Position numbers and translations under genes: made by a program. DNA of 64,000 nucleotides, from NCBI GenBank assembly GCA_014905825.1, contig JACGCN010000029.1, positions 1 through 64,000 of the forward strand, read 5' to 3'. Positions 45,661 through 57,400 of the stretch are shown here, in pieces. The stretch comes from Lyophyllum atratum (taxonomy: Eukaryota; Basidiomycota; Agaricomycetes; Agaricales; Lyophyllaceae). The notes under the pieces were generated by a model that made no database searches, was not told where the DNA came from, and was given only the letters and a program-made list of their open reading frames with translations. The first letter of the stretch is position 1. Every line of letters starts with the position of its first letter.

Positions 45661-46639
45661 CTACAGGTCAAAGTCAAAGTCCGAGTCCGAGTCATCACCC
45701 TTCCCTTTCGCGCTGCTTCTTACATTTTTCTGTGCTTTGCCATTGGTTGAAGCAGCTGCTGATCTCATACGGGATGATGGATCATGTCCCTCATCCTCGC
45801 TCTCATCGTCATCGTCATTTCGCCGATCTTCAGGTCGACGTCGCTCGGGCATGTGGAGGGCGGCCGTCATCAGTAATATAGCTTCGAGTTCTGGCCCATG
45901 GCTTCAGATTTTCCTGTCGAAGGGGGAAAAAAACGCGGAAATGCTCACCTTCAATGCGCCGCTCCTTGTCAGCGCCCCAGGCGACAATCTGGTTGCGGAT
46001 ATCTCCTTTTTTGTACACAATGATCATCGGTACACGACTATCGGGAAGATTTGGGATGCATTTGTCGCCCACGATAGACACAAATTTCGTCCGTGGATAG
46101 CGCTGCGCTAGCGTACGGATATGTTCGAAGGTACGGTCGCTTCGTGGAATTCTGCAGCATGCTTATAAAACGGTATTCGCCTGGAAGATCGAGAATGCAC
46201 ACACCCATCTTTATACAAGAAACAGACCACGCCGGTGCCAGTCTCTTCGTCGTCATCGTCCTCGTTGACCTTACTGGCTTCGGTGACTTCGCGGGTATAG
46301 TCATCTCGGCCGATGGGATACACCCGCCCAAAGCGTGCTCTCTTATCGTCCCTGAGTTCCTCCGCCAAACGTTGACGTCGATACGAAGCGATCATTCGCT
46401 CAGTTTCATCATCAGGAGCATCTTCGCTGATTTCTCGTAGTTCCGACGGCGTAAAATCATTGAGCAGATCGTCGAAGGTAGGCGATGGTGGAGGAGATGG
46501 AGAAGGAGGTGTTGGTTCCCGTGGGGGGATTATACCATACTTCCGAAGAGCATCATTACTGAAGACTTGATTCAGGTTCGTTACCATCTGAAAAGTAAGA
46601 GACGTACAACTCGGTGTCTTCGTCGGGATTGACAGCCAT
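45661..46639 (-). CDS. plp2: Phosducin-like protein (PLP2/VIAF type, thioredoxin fold)
   Basis: Four exons (46639-46611, 46558-46205, 46151-45949, 45890-45661) join in phase to about 271 residues. MAVNPDEDTD leads into NDALRKYGIIPPREPTPPSP, an N-terminal helical part (LNDFTPSELREISEDAPDDE) and a thioredoxin-fold domain: VVCFLYKDGIPRSDRTFEHI, RYPRTKFVSIVGDKCIPNLP, DSRVPMIIVYKKGDIRNQIV. The C-terminus is acidic (DDDDESEDEG, DSDSDFDFDL), as in this family. Plp2-type phosducins are co-chaperones of the cytosolic chaperonin CCT in folding actin and tubulin and are essential in yeast. The thioredoxin fold lacks a CxxC site, normal for the family. It is transcribed divergently from the Dicer-like gene, with about 400 nt between the starts. 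Confidence 0.85.
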
Positions 46640-47038
46640 TTGAGATGAAGGCTAAATCAGCGATCCTGCGCAAATATCTTGACTGTGGTTCGATGGAGTA
46701 TAACGCTGAACCCCCTACTTCTTAGTTTTGTAGATATCGTGAGACTGCGCACTGCGTACTGTCTAAATGCTGCGAATGTCGAAGAGCTGCGATCGCTGTC
46801 AAGGTCACCGAGTTGGGCACCGGCGCTACGCGGCTAGTACATAGTAGTAAGCGCTTGGCAAAACCGACGCGTTTTTGGCACGTGATTGGCAAGAAACGCG
46901 CTCAGCTTCTCACCCCCATCATGGCTCAGGACCAGGGTCAGGTTAATTGACAGCTCTCTTCCGGTACTGCCATGCAGTGATCCATGATCAGTTTGACTTG
47001 CACCACCCACGTGAACAACAGGCTTTCTGCACTCCTCC
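46640..47038. promoter_or_regulatory. Divergent promoter region of the PLP2-like and Dicer-like genes
   Basis: A 399-nt gap between two divergent ATGs. It contains a CACGTG E-box and an adjacent ATTGG (inverted CCAAT) near 46879-46889. No ORF of note. Confidence 0.5.
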
Positions 47039-50000
47039 ATGTCTTCAGCGGATCCCGGCATCGAGGGACTGGCGAAGAGCTTGTTGCCCCGTCGATATCA
47101 GGAAGAAGTTTTTGCACGAGCTCAAAAAGGTCAGCTTTCTTGTACTGTTTCGCGTCATTCTCTTATGCTCTCGGCTGTCTGGCGTAGAGAATATCATAGC
47201 TGCGTTAAACACAGGATCAGGGAAGACTTTGATCAGTCTGTTGCTAATTCGATGGATATCTTCACTCGATACTTCGAAGGGGAAAGTGATCATCTTTCTA
47301 GTACCCAAAGTTACACTCGTGGAACAACAGGGTAATTTTATAGCTGAGAACACACCACTCCGTGTAGCCAAGCTACATGGGGCTCTCGAAATAGATCTCA
47401 CTGATAGAGCTCGGTGGAGGAAACGATTTGCAGATCACGACGTGTTCGTTATGACTGGTGATACCCTCTACATACTTTCCACTGCATATCAGCTTATTCT
47501 TAGTCTAGCGCAGATCTTCTTGAACTTTTTGACCCATTCAATCTGGACTATAGAAAAAGTTTCTCTCATGGTCATTGACGAGTGTCATCATGCTCGGAAA
47601 AATCACCCTTATAACGGCATAATGCGAGAATACTTTCAAGTACCTGTTGTGGCTCGTCGACCCAAGGTTTTCGGAATGACTGCCTCTCCCATATGGAACC
47701 CGAAGGACGCCATAGGCTCGCTGATGGCTCTCGAAGCAAACATGGATTCAAAAGTGGTCGGAGTGCGTACCTACGCCGAAGAGCTGCAAGAACATTCTCC
47801 CAAACCTGTTGAGGTAAATATTTCGCTGGATCTCAATACTTGGGTTTAACTCCAATAGATCATAAAAGAGTATCCTTTCCCTCTCGAACATTACGACTAC
47901 CCCTCTCCATCCCTTTGGATGTGTCTCCAAGTTTTTGATAAAAATATCTGGAGTGAGCTCGAAATACCGTGGAACAGCATGGAAATGCGATATTATGCGA
48001 CACTGAACAATCTAGGACCATACGCCGCGTCACTTTTCCTGCATACTGAACTCGAACAACACATCTCTCGAATTCATGACGACTATGCGAAAAATTTACA
48101 AGTTTTCAACGACATGATGGACATGGATCTCCCTTCTCACGTCAAAGTGAAACCCGCTCCAACTGACTTTTGGCAAATCCAACAAATTCACGTCGAATTC
48201 GGAGGATTCTTTACCACTCTGCCGCCATCGAATACTGTTCCGATACCCATTCCATTGGCGTGGTGCTCTCCAAAGATCCGCACCCTGGTCGACGTCCTGC
48301 TCGCTTATCATACCCCAGATTTTCAAGGAATCGTTTTCGTGGAACAGCGACAGACTGCGATATGCCTTGCTATGATTTTGCCAGTCATTGCAGAACTTAA
48401 TGGGTGCATCCAGTGTGGTTACTTGATGGGACAGGGCGTCGGCAGTGATGGGGTAGCAAAGCCCGCACCTGGCGGTCATAAAAACGTTGTCGAGTCATTT
48501 CGAAAGAAAGAAATCAATCTTCGTAACTAATTCTCTTGCTTCTCTGTCATACTTTTCCCTGATATATTCCTTGCAGTCATCGCAACTTCAGTCGCCGAAG
48601 AAGGCCTTGATTTTCCGGTAAAGTTTCTACCTGATTGACTGTGGAGGCTATATTAAAATGTCTTTGTTGATACAGGCGTGCGATCTAGTCATCCGCTTTG
48701 ATCCAGTGGCACACATGGTGGGATATGTGCAATCTCGTGGTCGAGCTAGAAACAAGACGTCGACGTTTGTCATTATGATCCAAAAAGACGATGTCGCGCA
48801 TCTAGCTCGGTATAAGGCCCTGAAGGCAGTTGAACCAGAGGTCAATAAAGCTTATCAGACTCGCCACGGAGACGGCGATGACCCAATTGACGAAGATAGT
48901 GACGATGATGAAACAAATCCTGCTGATCTTATAGAGCGCGAGAGATACGTCGTGGCGTCGTCAGGAGCTGTCTTGACCTACGATAATTCAATCCAGCTCC
49001 TGCATCACCTCTGTTCTCTCATTCCCTGCGATGCCTTCACGCCTCGACACGTCCCAAAATTTTCAGGTGACTTCCAAGCCATGCTCTCGCTCCCATCAAG
49101 CATACCATTGTCCGCGGAGGATCTCACATTCGTCGGACCATCTCGACGCTCAAAAAGGGAAGCCAAACGCGCAGTGGCTTTCATGGCCGTAAAGCGACTA
49201 CACGAACTTGATGTGTATGACGAGTTTCTCCTGCCAGTTGCGCGTTCCAAAGGAAAAGAAACGGAGGATATTGAGGGGCGGCCCCTTGTCAATGTATCGC
49301 AGGTACCGAACATGATGGACGTTCTAGTCAAAGATCCCTGGACGACTGGGCGTAGCTTGTGGATTCACTTAGTCCATATTGACGACCAGCCTGTTGCTGC
49401 TCTCATAACTGGCACCGTCCTCCCTCCAGTCAAGGTCCTTCGTGACGTTGCATTGGTACATACGCAGCCAGGCGAACCGATGGTTTTCAGTGACGAAGAA
49501 GATGAATGGCAGAAGCGGAAACTAATGCTCGAATTCACTCGATTGGGAATATGGTTTCGTGTCACGGCGAGCCCGTTCACCCTGCGCCCCAGCTTCTTCC
49601 TCGTTCCCATTACCCCACTTCTCCAGCCTGATTTCGACGCCATGGAATGTCTGGTTGAGAACCCTCGTGGACGCTCCGATTGGAGTGGTGTCACTGAAGA
49701 CGACCTTGGTAGTCTCATGATTATGAATACTAATCAGTTAGGTCGACCTTTGCTGCTGCGGAATATCCGACATGACCTAGCTCCCATGTCAGCGCCACTG
49801 CCTGGATCCCGCGAGTATGGATCTGAAACATACTATGATTATTTTATGAAGAAGTGGACGAGGAAGACATGGCAGGCACGCGTTCCCAAGGATGGACCGC
49901 TGGTGGAGGCCATCATACTTCCTCGCTGCAACGACGGGATATACCCCCTTAATACACCCAATTCCGCCGATGTCGTGCATTCTGTACCTAATGGACTTGT

Positions 50001-51735
50001 GGCGCCACGCGACTGTTGCCATTGGATCGCCATGTCACCTAATATCTGCAAGGCGTTTGGGGTCTTGCCTGCACTGTGCCACCGAATCACGGACATCTAC
50101 CGTGCTCGCCGGGCGCGCTTTGGGCTCAGTCTTCCGCCGATCAGAGACAATCTCCTTGTGGAAGCTCTCACCCTACCTAGTACGGACGCCGGGTACAGCA
50201 ATCAGCGGATGGAGACCTTAGGAGATGCTGTCCTTGAACTCTGTACCACCGTGTACCTCTTCAACAAGTACCCGCATCGACATGAAGGGCAACTTAGTAT
50301 TCTCAGACAGAGCGCAATTTCTAACCGTTTCCTGCTTGGGCGAGCGAAAGATATCGGGCTGGAAACATATGTGACAAGCGAACATCGCAGCGTTCACAAG
50401 TGGAGATACGTGGAAGATGCGGAAAAATCGTCAGATCCTTCAGCAGAACGGTCCACAGTCCGGAATTATCCTCGTCGAAGCTTACAAGACTGTATGGAGG
50501 CGCTTCTTGGCGCGAGTTTTGTCTGTGGCGGTATTCCCATGGCTCTACATACTGGAACGGCTCTAGGTCTTTCCTTTGGAGGTGCCGTCCCTTGGTCGTT
50601 GCGATATAGCCGTAATCCTGTGGCATCTCCCGTGTCAAGTTTATTCGCAGGGTTGGAGGAAAGCCTCGGGTACACGTTTCATCGAAGTGAGCTTCTTGTA
50701 GAAGCTGTCACTCACCCTTCTTTCTGCCTTTCCTCTGGTGGTGCGTCTTATCAACGTCTTGAATTGCTTGGTGACGGTGAGGCACATTTACATGACGGTC
50801 TACATTCTCTTCGTATTCACGTATTGGATACGCCCAGCTCTACTAGACCTGGTGGTTCTCAGGTACCTCTACGACAAGTTTCCTCATGCAACCTCTTATC
50901 AACTCGCCTTGCCGAAAACGAAGGCAATCTGTGCCAGTGCCTTAGCCTCTGTTGCTGTCAGGAGGCTAGACTTGCACAAAATCATGCTCGTTAACCGCCT
51001 TGATCTCACTGAGGCGATCAATGCCTACGTTCCTCTCTTGCAAGCTTCGACTGGCGAGGAGATAGTCCAGCGAGGATGGAAATATGACCCACCCAAGGCG
51101 CTCAGTGATGTTTTCGAAAGCGTGATGGGCGCCGTCTTAGTAGACTCGGCTTACAATTTTGAAAAGGTTGCCGCAGTGGTTGAGTACGTCATGGAGGAGA
51201 TCTTGGTAGTATTGTCTCCTTCCGTTGCACTGGACCCCGTATCGACGCTCGTTCAATGGATGGCTGCCTCCGGGTGTTTCAAATTTTCATTCGAGTAAGA
51301 AAATATTCATCATACCTGCGTGGGCATTCTAACGTTTAAATTTGTAGGAAGAGACTCAAATTAAAGGACGGGATTAGTAGCGAAGGCATGGCCGTCGTGG
51401 TACATGACGTTCTTGTTGCAGGTCCGATAGTAGCTGCCAGCCAATCGGTCGCAAAATTTGTTGCCTCGGAGAGGGCGTTACCTCTCCTCAAAGATTCTGA
51501 AGGCAGCAAGTCTCTTTCGCGGCTATGTGACTGTGGGTCGAATATACCGACGAGCGATAATGCGGCCCTGGCATCGGAGGAATTGAGCGATGATGACTTG
51601 GATTCGGAGTACGAGTTGCGGGGGAAGCTCAAGTTCGACCATATTTTGGACCTCCAGGAGGAAGTAGAAGTCGCAGAAATCTTGGATTTGCATGCAGAGT
51701 TGGGCATTGGATTTGTGCGTTCGCCTGGCGAATGA
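47039..51735 (+). CDS. Dicer-like ribonuclease III
   Basis: Eight exons (47039-47129, 47188-47457, 47509-47813, 47859-48522, 48577-48617, 48676-50776, 50838-51294, 51348-51735) join in phase to about 1,438 residues. The helicase part has YQEEVFARAQ, Walker A NTGSGKT, motif II DECH, MTASP (motif III), IATSVAEEGLD and QSRGRAR (motifs V and VI). A Dicer-dimerisation (DUF283-like) region follows (SSGAVLTYDNSIQLLHHLCS). RNase IIIa shows NQRMETLGDAVLE and DCMEALLGA; RNase IIIb shows YQRLELLGDALLD and DVFESVMGAVLVD. Acidic catalytic residues are visible in both. No clear PAZ domain was recognised, as is common in fungal Dicers. The C-terminus has a weak dsRBD-like segment. It cuts double-stranded RNA into small RNAs for silencing. 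No lesion was found. Confidence 0.93.
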
Positions 51736-52401
51736 CTGCCATTTACTAGTCATCGTTCAGTCATACAATCTGGAAGCGGTTAGTCACAAGTGAGTCACCT
51801 ATAGTGTCATGTAGTTATAATTTATGTCTTGTTGAATATTTTCGGACTTCTTTCCACCTATAATACATAGCTTTCAGGCATCAATTTGAGGTGAGGATGC
51901 TGTTTTAAATTTAGGGGTAAGAATTGGTCGTTCGAAACGCGTCACGTCGAGGGTCATGCTCGTGACGCGTCACGAGGCAAGCGTAACGCGTCGCGTTCTC
52001 GAGCTCCTTTCTCCTCCTTTCTCGCGTGGTAAAATTCTTCTCCATGTCAACATTCCAGTACACTTCAGAGGCGACAGATTTCGCTCAATATTTCCCTGCA
52101 TCGACTGAAGGTTGTCAGGATTAGCCGCCCCGGCAACAAATCATATGGCTTCACCAAAACAGGTTATCAGATAAAAATACACGCTGCCTGGGAAAACCTG
52201 GGAATGCCAGGGTATCCACGAGTTCCTGATGCCAGTACAGCCAGTACGTGATTATCGGCTCCCTACGATTGTTCAGCGGTATTCCTGATCCTTCTCCAAT
52301 CTGCAGCCAGATCCCACAGCTTCGTCTGGTCCTCGATATTCAGTCACCACAAACATACATTGGACTCAGTCGACTGACGGCCATTTACCGCTGAAGCCAA
52401 C
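51736..52401. promoter_or_regulatory. Upstream region of the AhpD-like gene with three ACGCGT elements
   Basis: ACGCGT (the MluI cell-cycle box core) occurs at 51937-51942, 51965-51970 and 51986-51991. The central one lies in a perfect 14-bp palindrome, CGTGACGCGTCACG, at 51961-51974. The cluster is about 410-465 nt upstream of ATG 52402. No gene is seen in this 666-nt stretch. Confidence 0.45.
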
Positions 52402-53348
52402 ATGGGAGCCCTTGCTACGACCGGCTTTCTGAACCAGTTGAGATCAATCTACCCTCTTAAGAGCTCCTCTTCTGGATTTTGTCAGTCATTACCCCTTCGA
52501 GTTCGCTCCTCTTCTCATCTTATGTTTCTTCCTGCCGACAGTTTCCAATCCGTGGTATATCATCACGGCTGTTGCGTTCTGTGCAAGCAACAGAGCCGAG
52601 GAAGTTCCTCGAGTTTTCCAGCATGCCTTGAGAGATCTGAAAGCGGAGACCGAAGGTCTTGAAGAGCAGCGCTTGCTGGCTCGGAAGTTTCGAGATGCTC
52701 TTTTCAAAGCAGGACTGACGGCGGGATATCCAAGGGTGCGATTTGGAACTTCCCATTTGTAAGTAACTTAATCGAAATGCAATCTAGACTATCAACAGCC
52801 TCGTGGCGCTAAACGAGGTGATGCCAGAGGAGCTTCGCGATAAAACGACATTGAGGTGAGCTCTTCTTGATTTTTGATTAAATGAGACGTTACACTAACA
52901 CGTGCGAGGCAAGACGCACCGATACACCCATCGAGCAGTACGAGAAGACTGGCGAGGTCTTGTTTCGCAGCATCTACGGGGAGACGGCAGATTCGGTGCA
53001 AAATCTGCTAGACACTGTTTATCCAGACATGGGTGGGTGGCCCTGCCCCTGATGCCCTTCGAACATCTCAACTCCCAAACAGGATGGTTCTCAAACACCA
53101 TTGGCTATGGCCTGACATACGGGTTTACGGACATTTTGTCCCCGCTGGAGACATCGTACACCTTAGTAGCAGCCCTCATTGCGAGTGACAGTCCCCGACA
53201 AATTCAATGGCATCTCGACGGTGCTCGGAGGAGAGGGGCCACATTCCAAGAAACTCAGGCTGTTCGTATGATCTCGATGGAAGTTGCAGCGCTGTCGGGA
53301 ATCGAATGGAGGGAGGGAGTTCCAGAAGTCAGGGATATCCATGTCTGA
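52402..53348 (+). CDS. Carboxymuconolactone decarboxylase-like (AhpD-fold) protein
   Basis: Five exons (52402-52480, 52542-52735, 52788-52855, 52914-53032, 53083-53348) join in phase to about 241 residues. It starts MGALATTGFLNQLRSIYPLK; the helical body includes WYIITAVAFCASNRAEEVPR, RLLARKFRDALFKAGLTAGY, INSLVALNEVMPEELRD and a C-terminal half with TDILSPLETSYTLVAALIAS, GARRRGATFQETQAVRMISM. This is the fungal AhpD-like/CMD family, thought to be peroxisomal or mitochondrial. The peroxidatic CxxC of bacterial AhpD is absent, so a redox role is unproven. No canonical PTS1 is seen at the C-terminus (DIHV). The 3' ends of this gene and the next are only 69 nt apart and converge. Confidence 0.75.
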
Positions 53349-53417
53349 TGTTGATCCAGAGTGCGCCGTTCCTTCCTATAAGTAACTCCGATCCAGTTTC
53401 AAGAACAATAAAAGATT

Positions 53418-54059
53418 CTATGACACTCCTTGGAGCCGAATGGTATGCAATTCTTCGACCTCTTCCCAGCCGAGGTTGAGCCAGGTCCAATCGCTTTCAT
53501 CTGTTCCGCGTTGGACGAAGCCATGTAAATCATCCATTGTCAAAGAAATGGAACTTAATTGTCCGCTTGTGCTTTTCATCTTTTCATTCAACCCTTCGAC
53601 CACGTATTTCGCCACGATCGTATGTTGCAAAACCTTGAGTGCATCCTTCCGCTTTCCTTTAGCCCAGAACTTCTTCGCCTTTTCGCGGTCGATAAGAAGC
53701 CGAGAAGCAATCCACTCGTTTACGACAGGGACTTCCTGTACCAGGTGCCTCATGGACTCTCCTTCCCGCAATACGCACTGCTCGTCAACGCCCAGGAGGC
53801 AGCAGACTGTCTCGATGAGGTGTCCGCCCTGCACCCGCGCAACAAACTCCTCATTTGTCAAGAGAATGACGTCGTATTGGTTTTTATGTTGACTTTTGGG
53901 AACCCCGCTTGAGAGGCTGTCGGCAATGAGGAGTAGATCGAAATCGCTGGATTCCATGTTTGTGCCCCATAGGCGAGATCCGACCAAGTAAGCGTGGGTT
54001 ATCAGTGTCTCTGGAAGACTGAGGGAAGAGATGGCCTGAGAGAGATTTAAACTAGACAT
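53418..54059 (-). CDS. Nucleotidyltransferase-fold protein
   Basis: A single open exon of 213 codons, MSSLNLSQAISSLSLPETLI to a stop at 53418. The signature GSRLWGTNMESSDFDLLLIA is the GSxxxG...SDxD core of polymerase-beta-like nucleotidyltransferases, here GSRLWG and SSDFDLL. A helical C-terminal part (NEWIASRLLIDREKAKKFWA) fits a HEPN/KNTase-C-like helper region. The second carboxylate, often DxE/D downstream, could be the Asp in NQYDVILL. It may modify RNA, protein or a small molecule; no pathway can be given. The gene is convergent with the AhpD-like gene and divergent from the WD40 gene. The frame is fully open. Confidence 0.8.
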   Translation of the reverse strand: MSSLNLSQAISSLSLPETLITHAYLVGSRLWGTNMESSDFDLLLIADSLSSGVPKSQHKNQYDVILLTNEEFVARVQGGHLIETVCCLLGVDEQCVLREGESMRHLVQEVPVVNEWIASRLLIDREKAKKFWAKGKRKDALKVLQHTIVAKYVVEGLNEKMKSTSGQLSSISLTMDDLHGFVQRGTDESDWTWLNLGWEEVEELHTIRLQGVS

Positions 54060-54489
54060 TTGACTTCCTTCAAATGTTAAGACTCAGTACTCAGGTAGCT
54101 AGAGGAAGACGACCTGATGAACTCAAAATGAACCAAGCTTGATTTCCTTGATTACGAGAAACAGTATGGCAAATCACCTAGTATCCCTCCTTGGCGGAAG
54201 AGTCGGAAACGAGGGACAGTAATGGTTCAATAACTTGGATTGCCAGTGACAACAGCGACAACGGTTGAAGAGCACTTAGTACTTACAGTGAACTATGCAT
54301 TGTGCAAAGACCGCCATTGACGGACTCCGAAATCCGAGTCCAGTTTTGTCCAAGTCACGTGTAGGCTTTTTGGCACAATGCCAATACCATTGCTTTACAG
54401 CCAAACCTTTCTCAGTCCTGACATCGTCCTCAACGCCAAATTATTCTCATCGCGGATTTGGCGGTCTTTGACCTAACTCCTGGGACCAT
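54060..54489. promoter_or_regulatory. Divergent promoter region between the nucleotidyltransferase-like and WD40 genes
   Basis: A 430-nt gap between divergent start codons. It contains CACGTG at about 54356-54361. No coding feature is seen. Confidence 0.45.
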
Positions 54490-57400
54490 ATGGACGACTC
54501 GGGCATCAACGACAGTGATGCACACACCCCGGGTCCCACCGTAGCCTCGATATTGGGTATTAAAGGCACTCTTCGCTTTCGACCTCATGGATCAACTCAG
54601 AAGGCTCATGTTATCCTGAGACGCGTCACAGTCTCTGAAGACTCAAGTGATGATGGTGAAGTTAGCAGTGTCATTCGCTTTAGCTTGTTCGCACAGAAAC
54701 GAATAGAAGTCAGACCAGGCAAGGAGATTCTACTTACCGTCGCTTCGCCTGATGGGCGGTTCACGGACCAACCAGTCGTGTTGGAAGCGGATATCTCATC
54801 TGCTGAGGATATTTCAGACGAAGAGGAGGATACGCAGGTCGCTGACGAGGAAGAAGTTTACTTGCCACCTTCTGGGGAGGCAATCCCACCGAAGATGCGC
54901 AGAGCGTGGACCAAAAAGGTTGACGACATGAGCCCGGTGATACGTAAGTCCTATATTCTATTCTTCTTGTTTCATACGTGTCCAAGGTGTATCCAGCAAC
55001 CACAGAGCGACCTATCACCACCCATTCATCCGTCGGCATTCAGGTTGAACCTGTGTATACTTCGACATCGACACAGGCCCAACCGGCATGCATGACTAGA
55101 TCATCTCAAACCCACGTTATGTCTGTTTCGGCCTCAGTCCAGGTTGACCCTACACTTCCCCTTCGAACCTCAACTGCTGTGCAAACGACGGAAACTCGTA
55201 GGTACATGAGTACAGACGTCCAAACTGACAAAGTCCTTTCGGCGTCTGACTTGAAAGACGAGCGTGGCGTGATATCCTTCAAAGACATGACCGTAGGTCC
55301 ACGCAACCCCGTACGCATTTGATAAATTTTCATCAATGACAGGACGACAAGAGAGAGCGAAGCCTTTCTCCCATGGAACTTGACTCACCCCCGGACTCAC
55401 CCCGGTTATCGTCTGGTTTACTCGACTCGCCTGACGGATCATCGCAGGCATATCAAACACCTGTATTTTCACCGACGATCGTGCCGGATTTGATCGCAAA
55501 ACTTGACCTGGCTCCAGCGTCGTCACCAGCGCTGTCAGCCGCGTCTAGTTCAGGCGCCCAGGACATGCAAATGTCTCCTATTGAGCTGAAGTGGTCTTCG
55601 AACTTACCTAGCACCTTGCCCTCGAACACTCTTCTTGTGCAGCCCATTCTTTCTACTGCGAAAGATATTGACGCCAAGCGCCACATTGAGCCAAAGCAAA
55701 TCCCCGTCTCCGCCAAACTCCCTCCTACCACAACAGAGCCTCCATCGCAGGTAGAGTCACAAATCCCTTCTCCAACGACGGATACCAAAGCACTAGCAAA
55801 ACCAACTGTACGTTCAGGAAAATCAGAAATTCGTAATCCCTTTGTGTCCGCAGGCTTCATGACAGAATTTGTCGCCCCAGTTGATAAACTGTTAGCCCAA
55901 GAGAAATCTACTGAGACCTCGACGTCAGTCAAGGTTGAGAGGACGAAGCCTAAGGTCAGTCCTAAAGGTCGCCCCATGCTTTTTGTTTAAACCCAATTTC
56001 CAGCCTGCAACCACATGTGGAATTTCGTTACTGGACAGGATGTCATTTGATGCATCCCCGCCACCCCCTGCTGCTGCTGCGTCTTCTCCTTCGACGAAAC
56101 CAACTCCTACTAGACCTCCCTCCAGTCCACAGAACGCAGTAGCCTCAAGTAGTAAAGTTGTTCTCGAGAAGGCCATTCCCACGGGACCTACACATCTTCT
56201 TCGCCTTTTTAGCACTCGTGCTCTTGAAAAGTCTCCAGCAACGGGTAGTGGACTTGGACTTCAATCACAAGCACAGGGAGTTACCAAGCGATCGTCCCCC
56301 CCTCCAGACCCTAAGTCCCTGGCATACATCTCTTCTGGCCCTACTTCGAATCCTCTAAATATTCGACCGTCCGCTGCCTCTGCGTTGCGTGGCACAGCCA
56401 AAGTAGTACCAACAGCGCCCAAGACGCTGACCCAAACACCTGCGACTGCCAAAAAACGTGTAGTTGTCGGAGCTGGGTGGCCTTTCGTAAAAGCAACAAA
56501 TGGCGCTGGGCCTGTTGCCACGCCTCCTACCCCTACACCACCACTATCCGCGCCACCACCACCGCCACCGCCACCACCACCAGCTACTCAACCGGCCGAT
56601 CTATCAAATATAATTGCATACCCATCACCGTCACCACCTCCTTCAATACCTCCTCTACCTGCCACTGGTCCTCTAAACAAATGGAAGCGTGTCAACGGTG
56701 ACCTACCGTCCACTCCACTACCAATTGACCTCTTCCCCAGTGCACCATCAACCCCCTGTCTCCCGAACGTGGACGGTAAGCAGAACAAAAAACAGACTGC
56801 TGGCAAAGTACATCAGACGCCCATTCTTGAAAAGACTCAAACGAGTGAGTGCTGTGTTTCTGATGACATTCATGTCGACAAGCCTATCAACTGGTACCTT
56901 TTTTAGTGTCCTTGAAAGACAGGATATCTCAGCCTTCGGCGAGCGCGCCAGTCACCCCAGCGGCTTCAACATTACCGGTCAAAGTCAACGGCCGTGACCT
57001 ACGTAGTAGGATATCTGACGCCCCCTCCCTTCCAAAGCTACAGACAACTGCCTCTGTTAACGACCGTCGCGAGCCGGCGGAGTCAAGGACGTCTTCCACC
57101 TCATCGTTTATTTCTCGATCTCCTGGTAGGCCTCCCTAGATCTTCCATGCTTGCCAAAAAGACGTTCACTTGCTGACGCATACTCATGTAGTGGTGGCGA
57201 CATCGATACCAGCCCCCACAACACCTCCTTCCTCGTCTCTTACACATCCCCTTCCTCCCAAACCTGTTCTGTCCCTTGCGGCTTCTGGTAGTCGCGGCAT
57301 CAAGAGAGAACGGCCAAAGTCCCCTGATCCTGTGCCGGAGTATGCTTCAAGGAAGAGACGCAAATTTAGATGGCCCACGGTGGACAGTAACTACTCCGCC

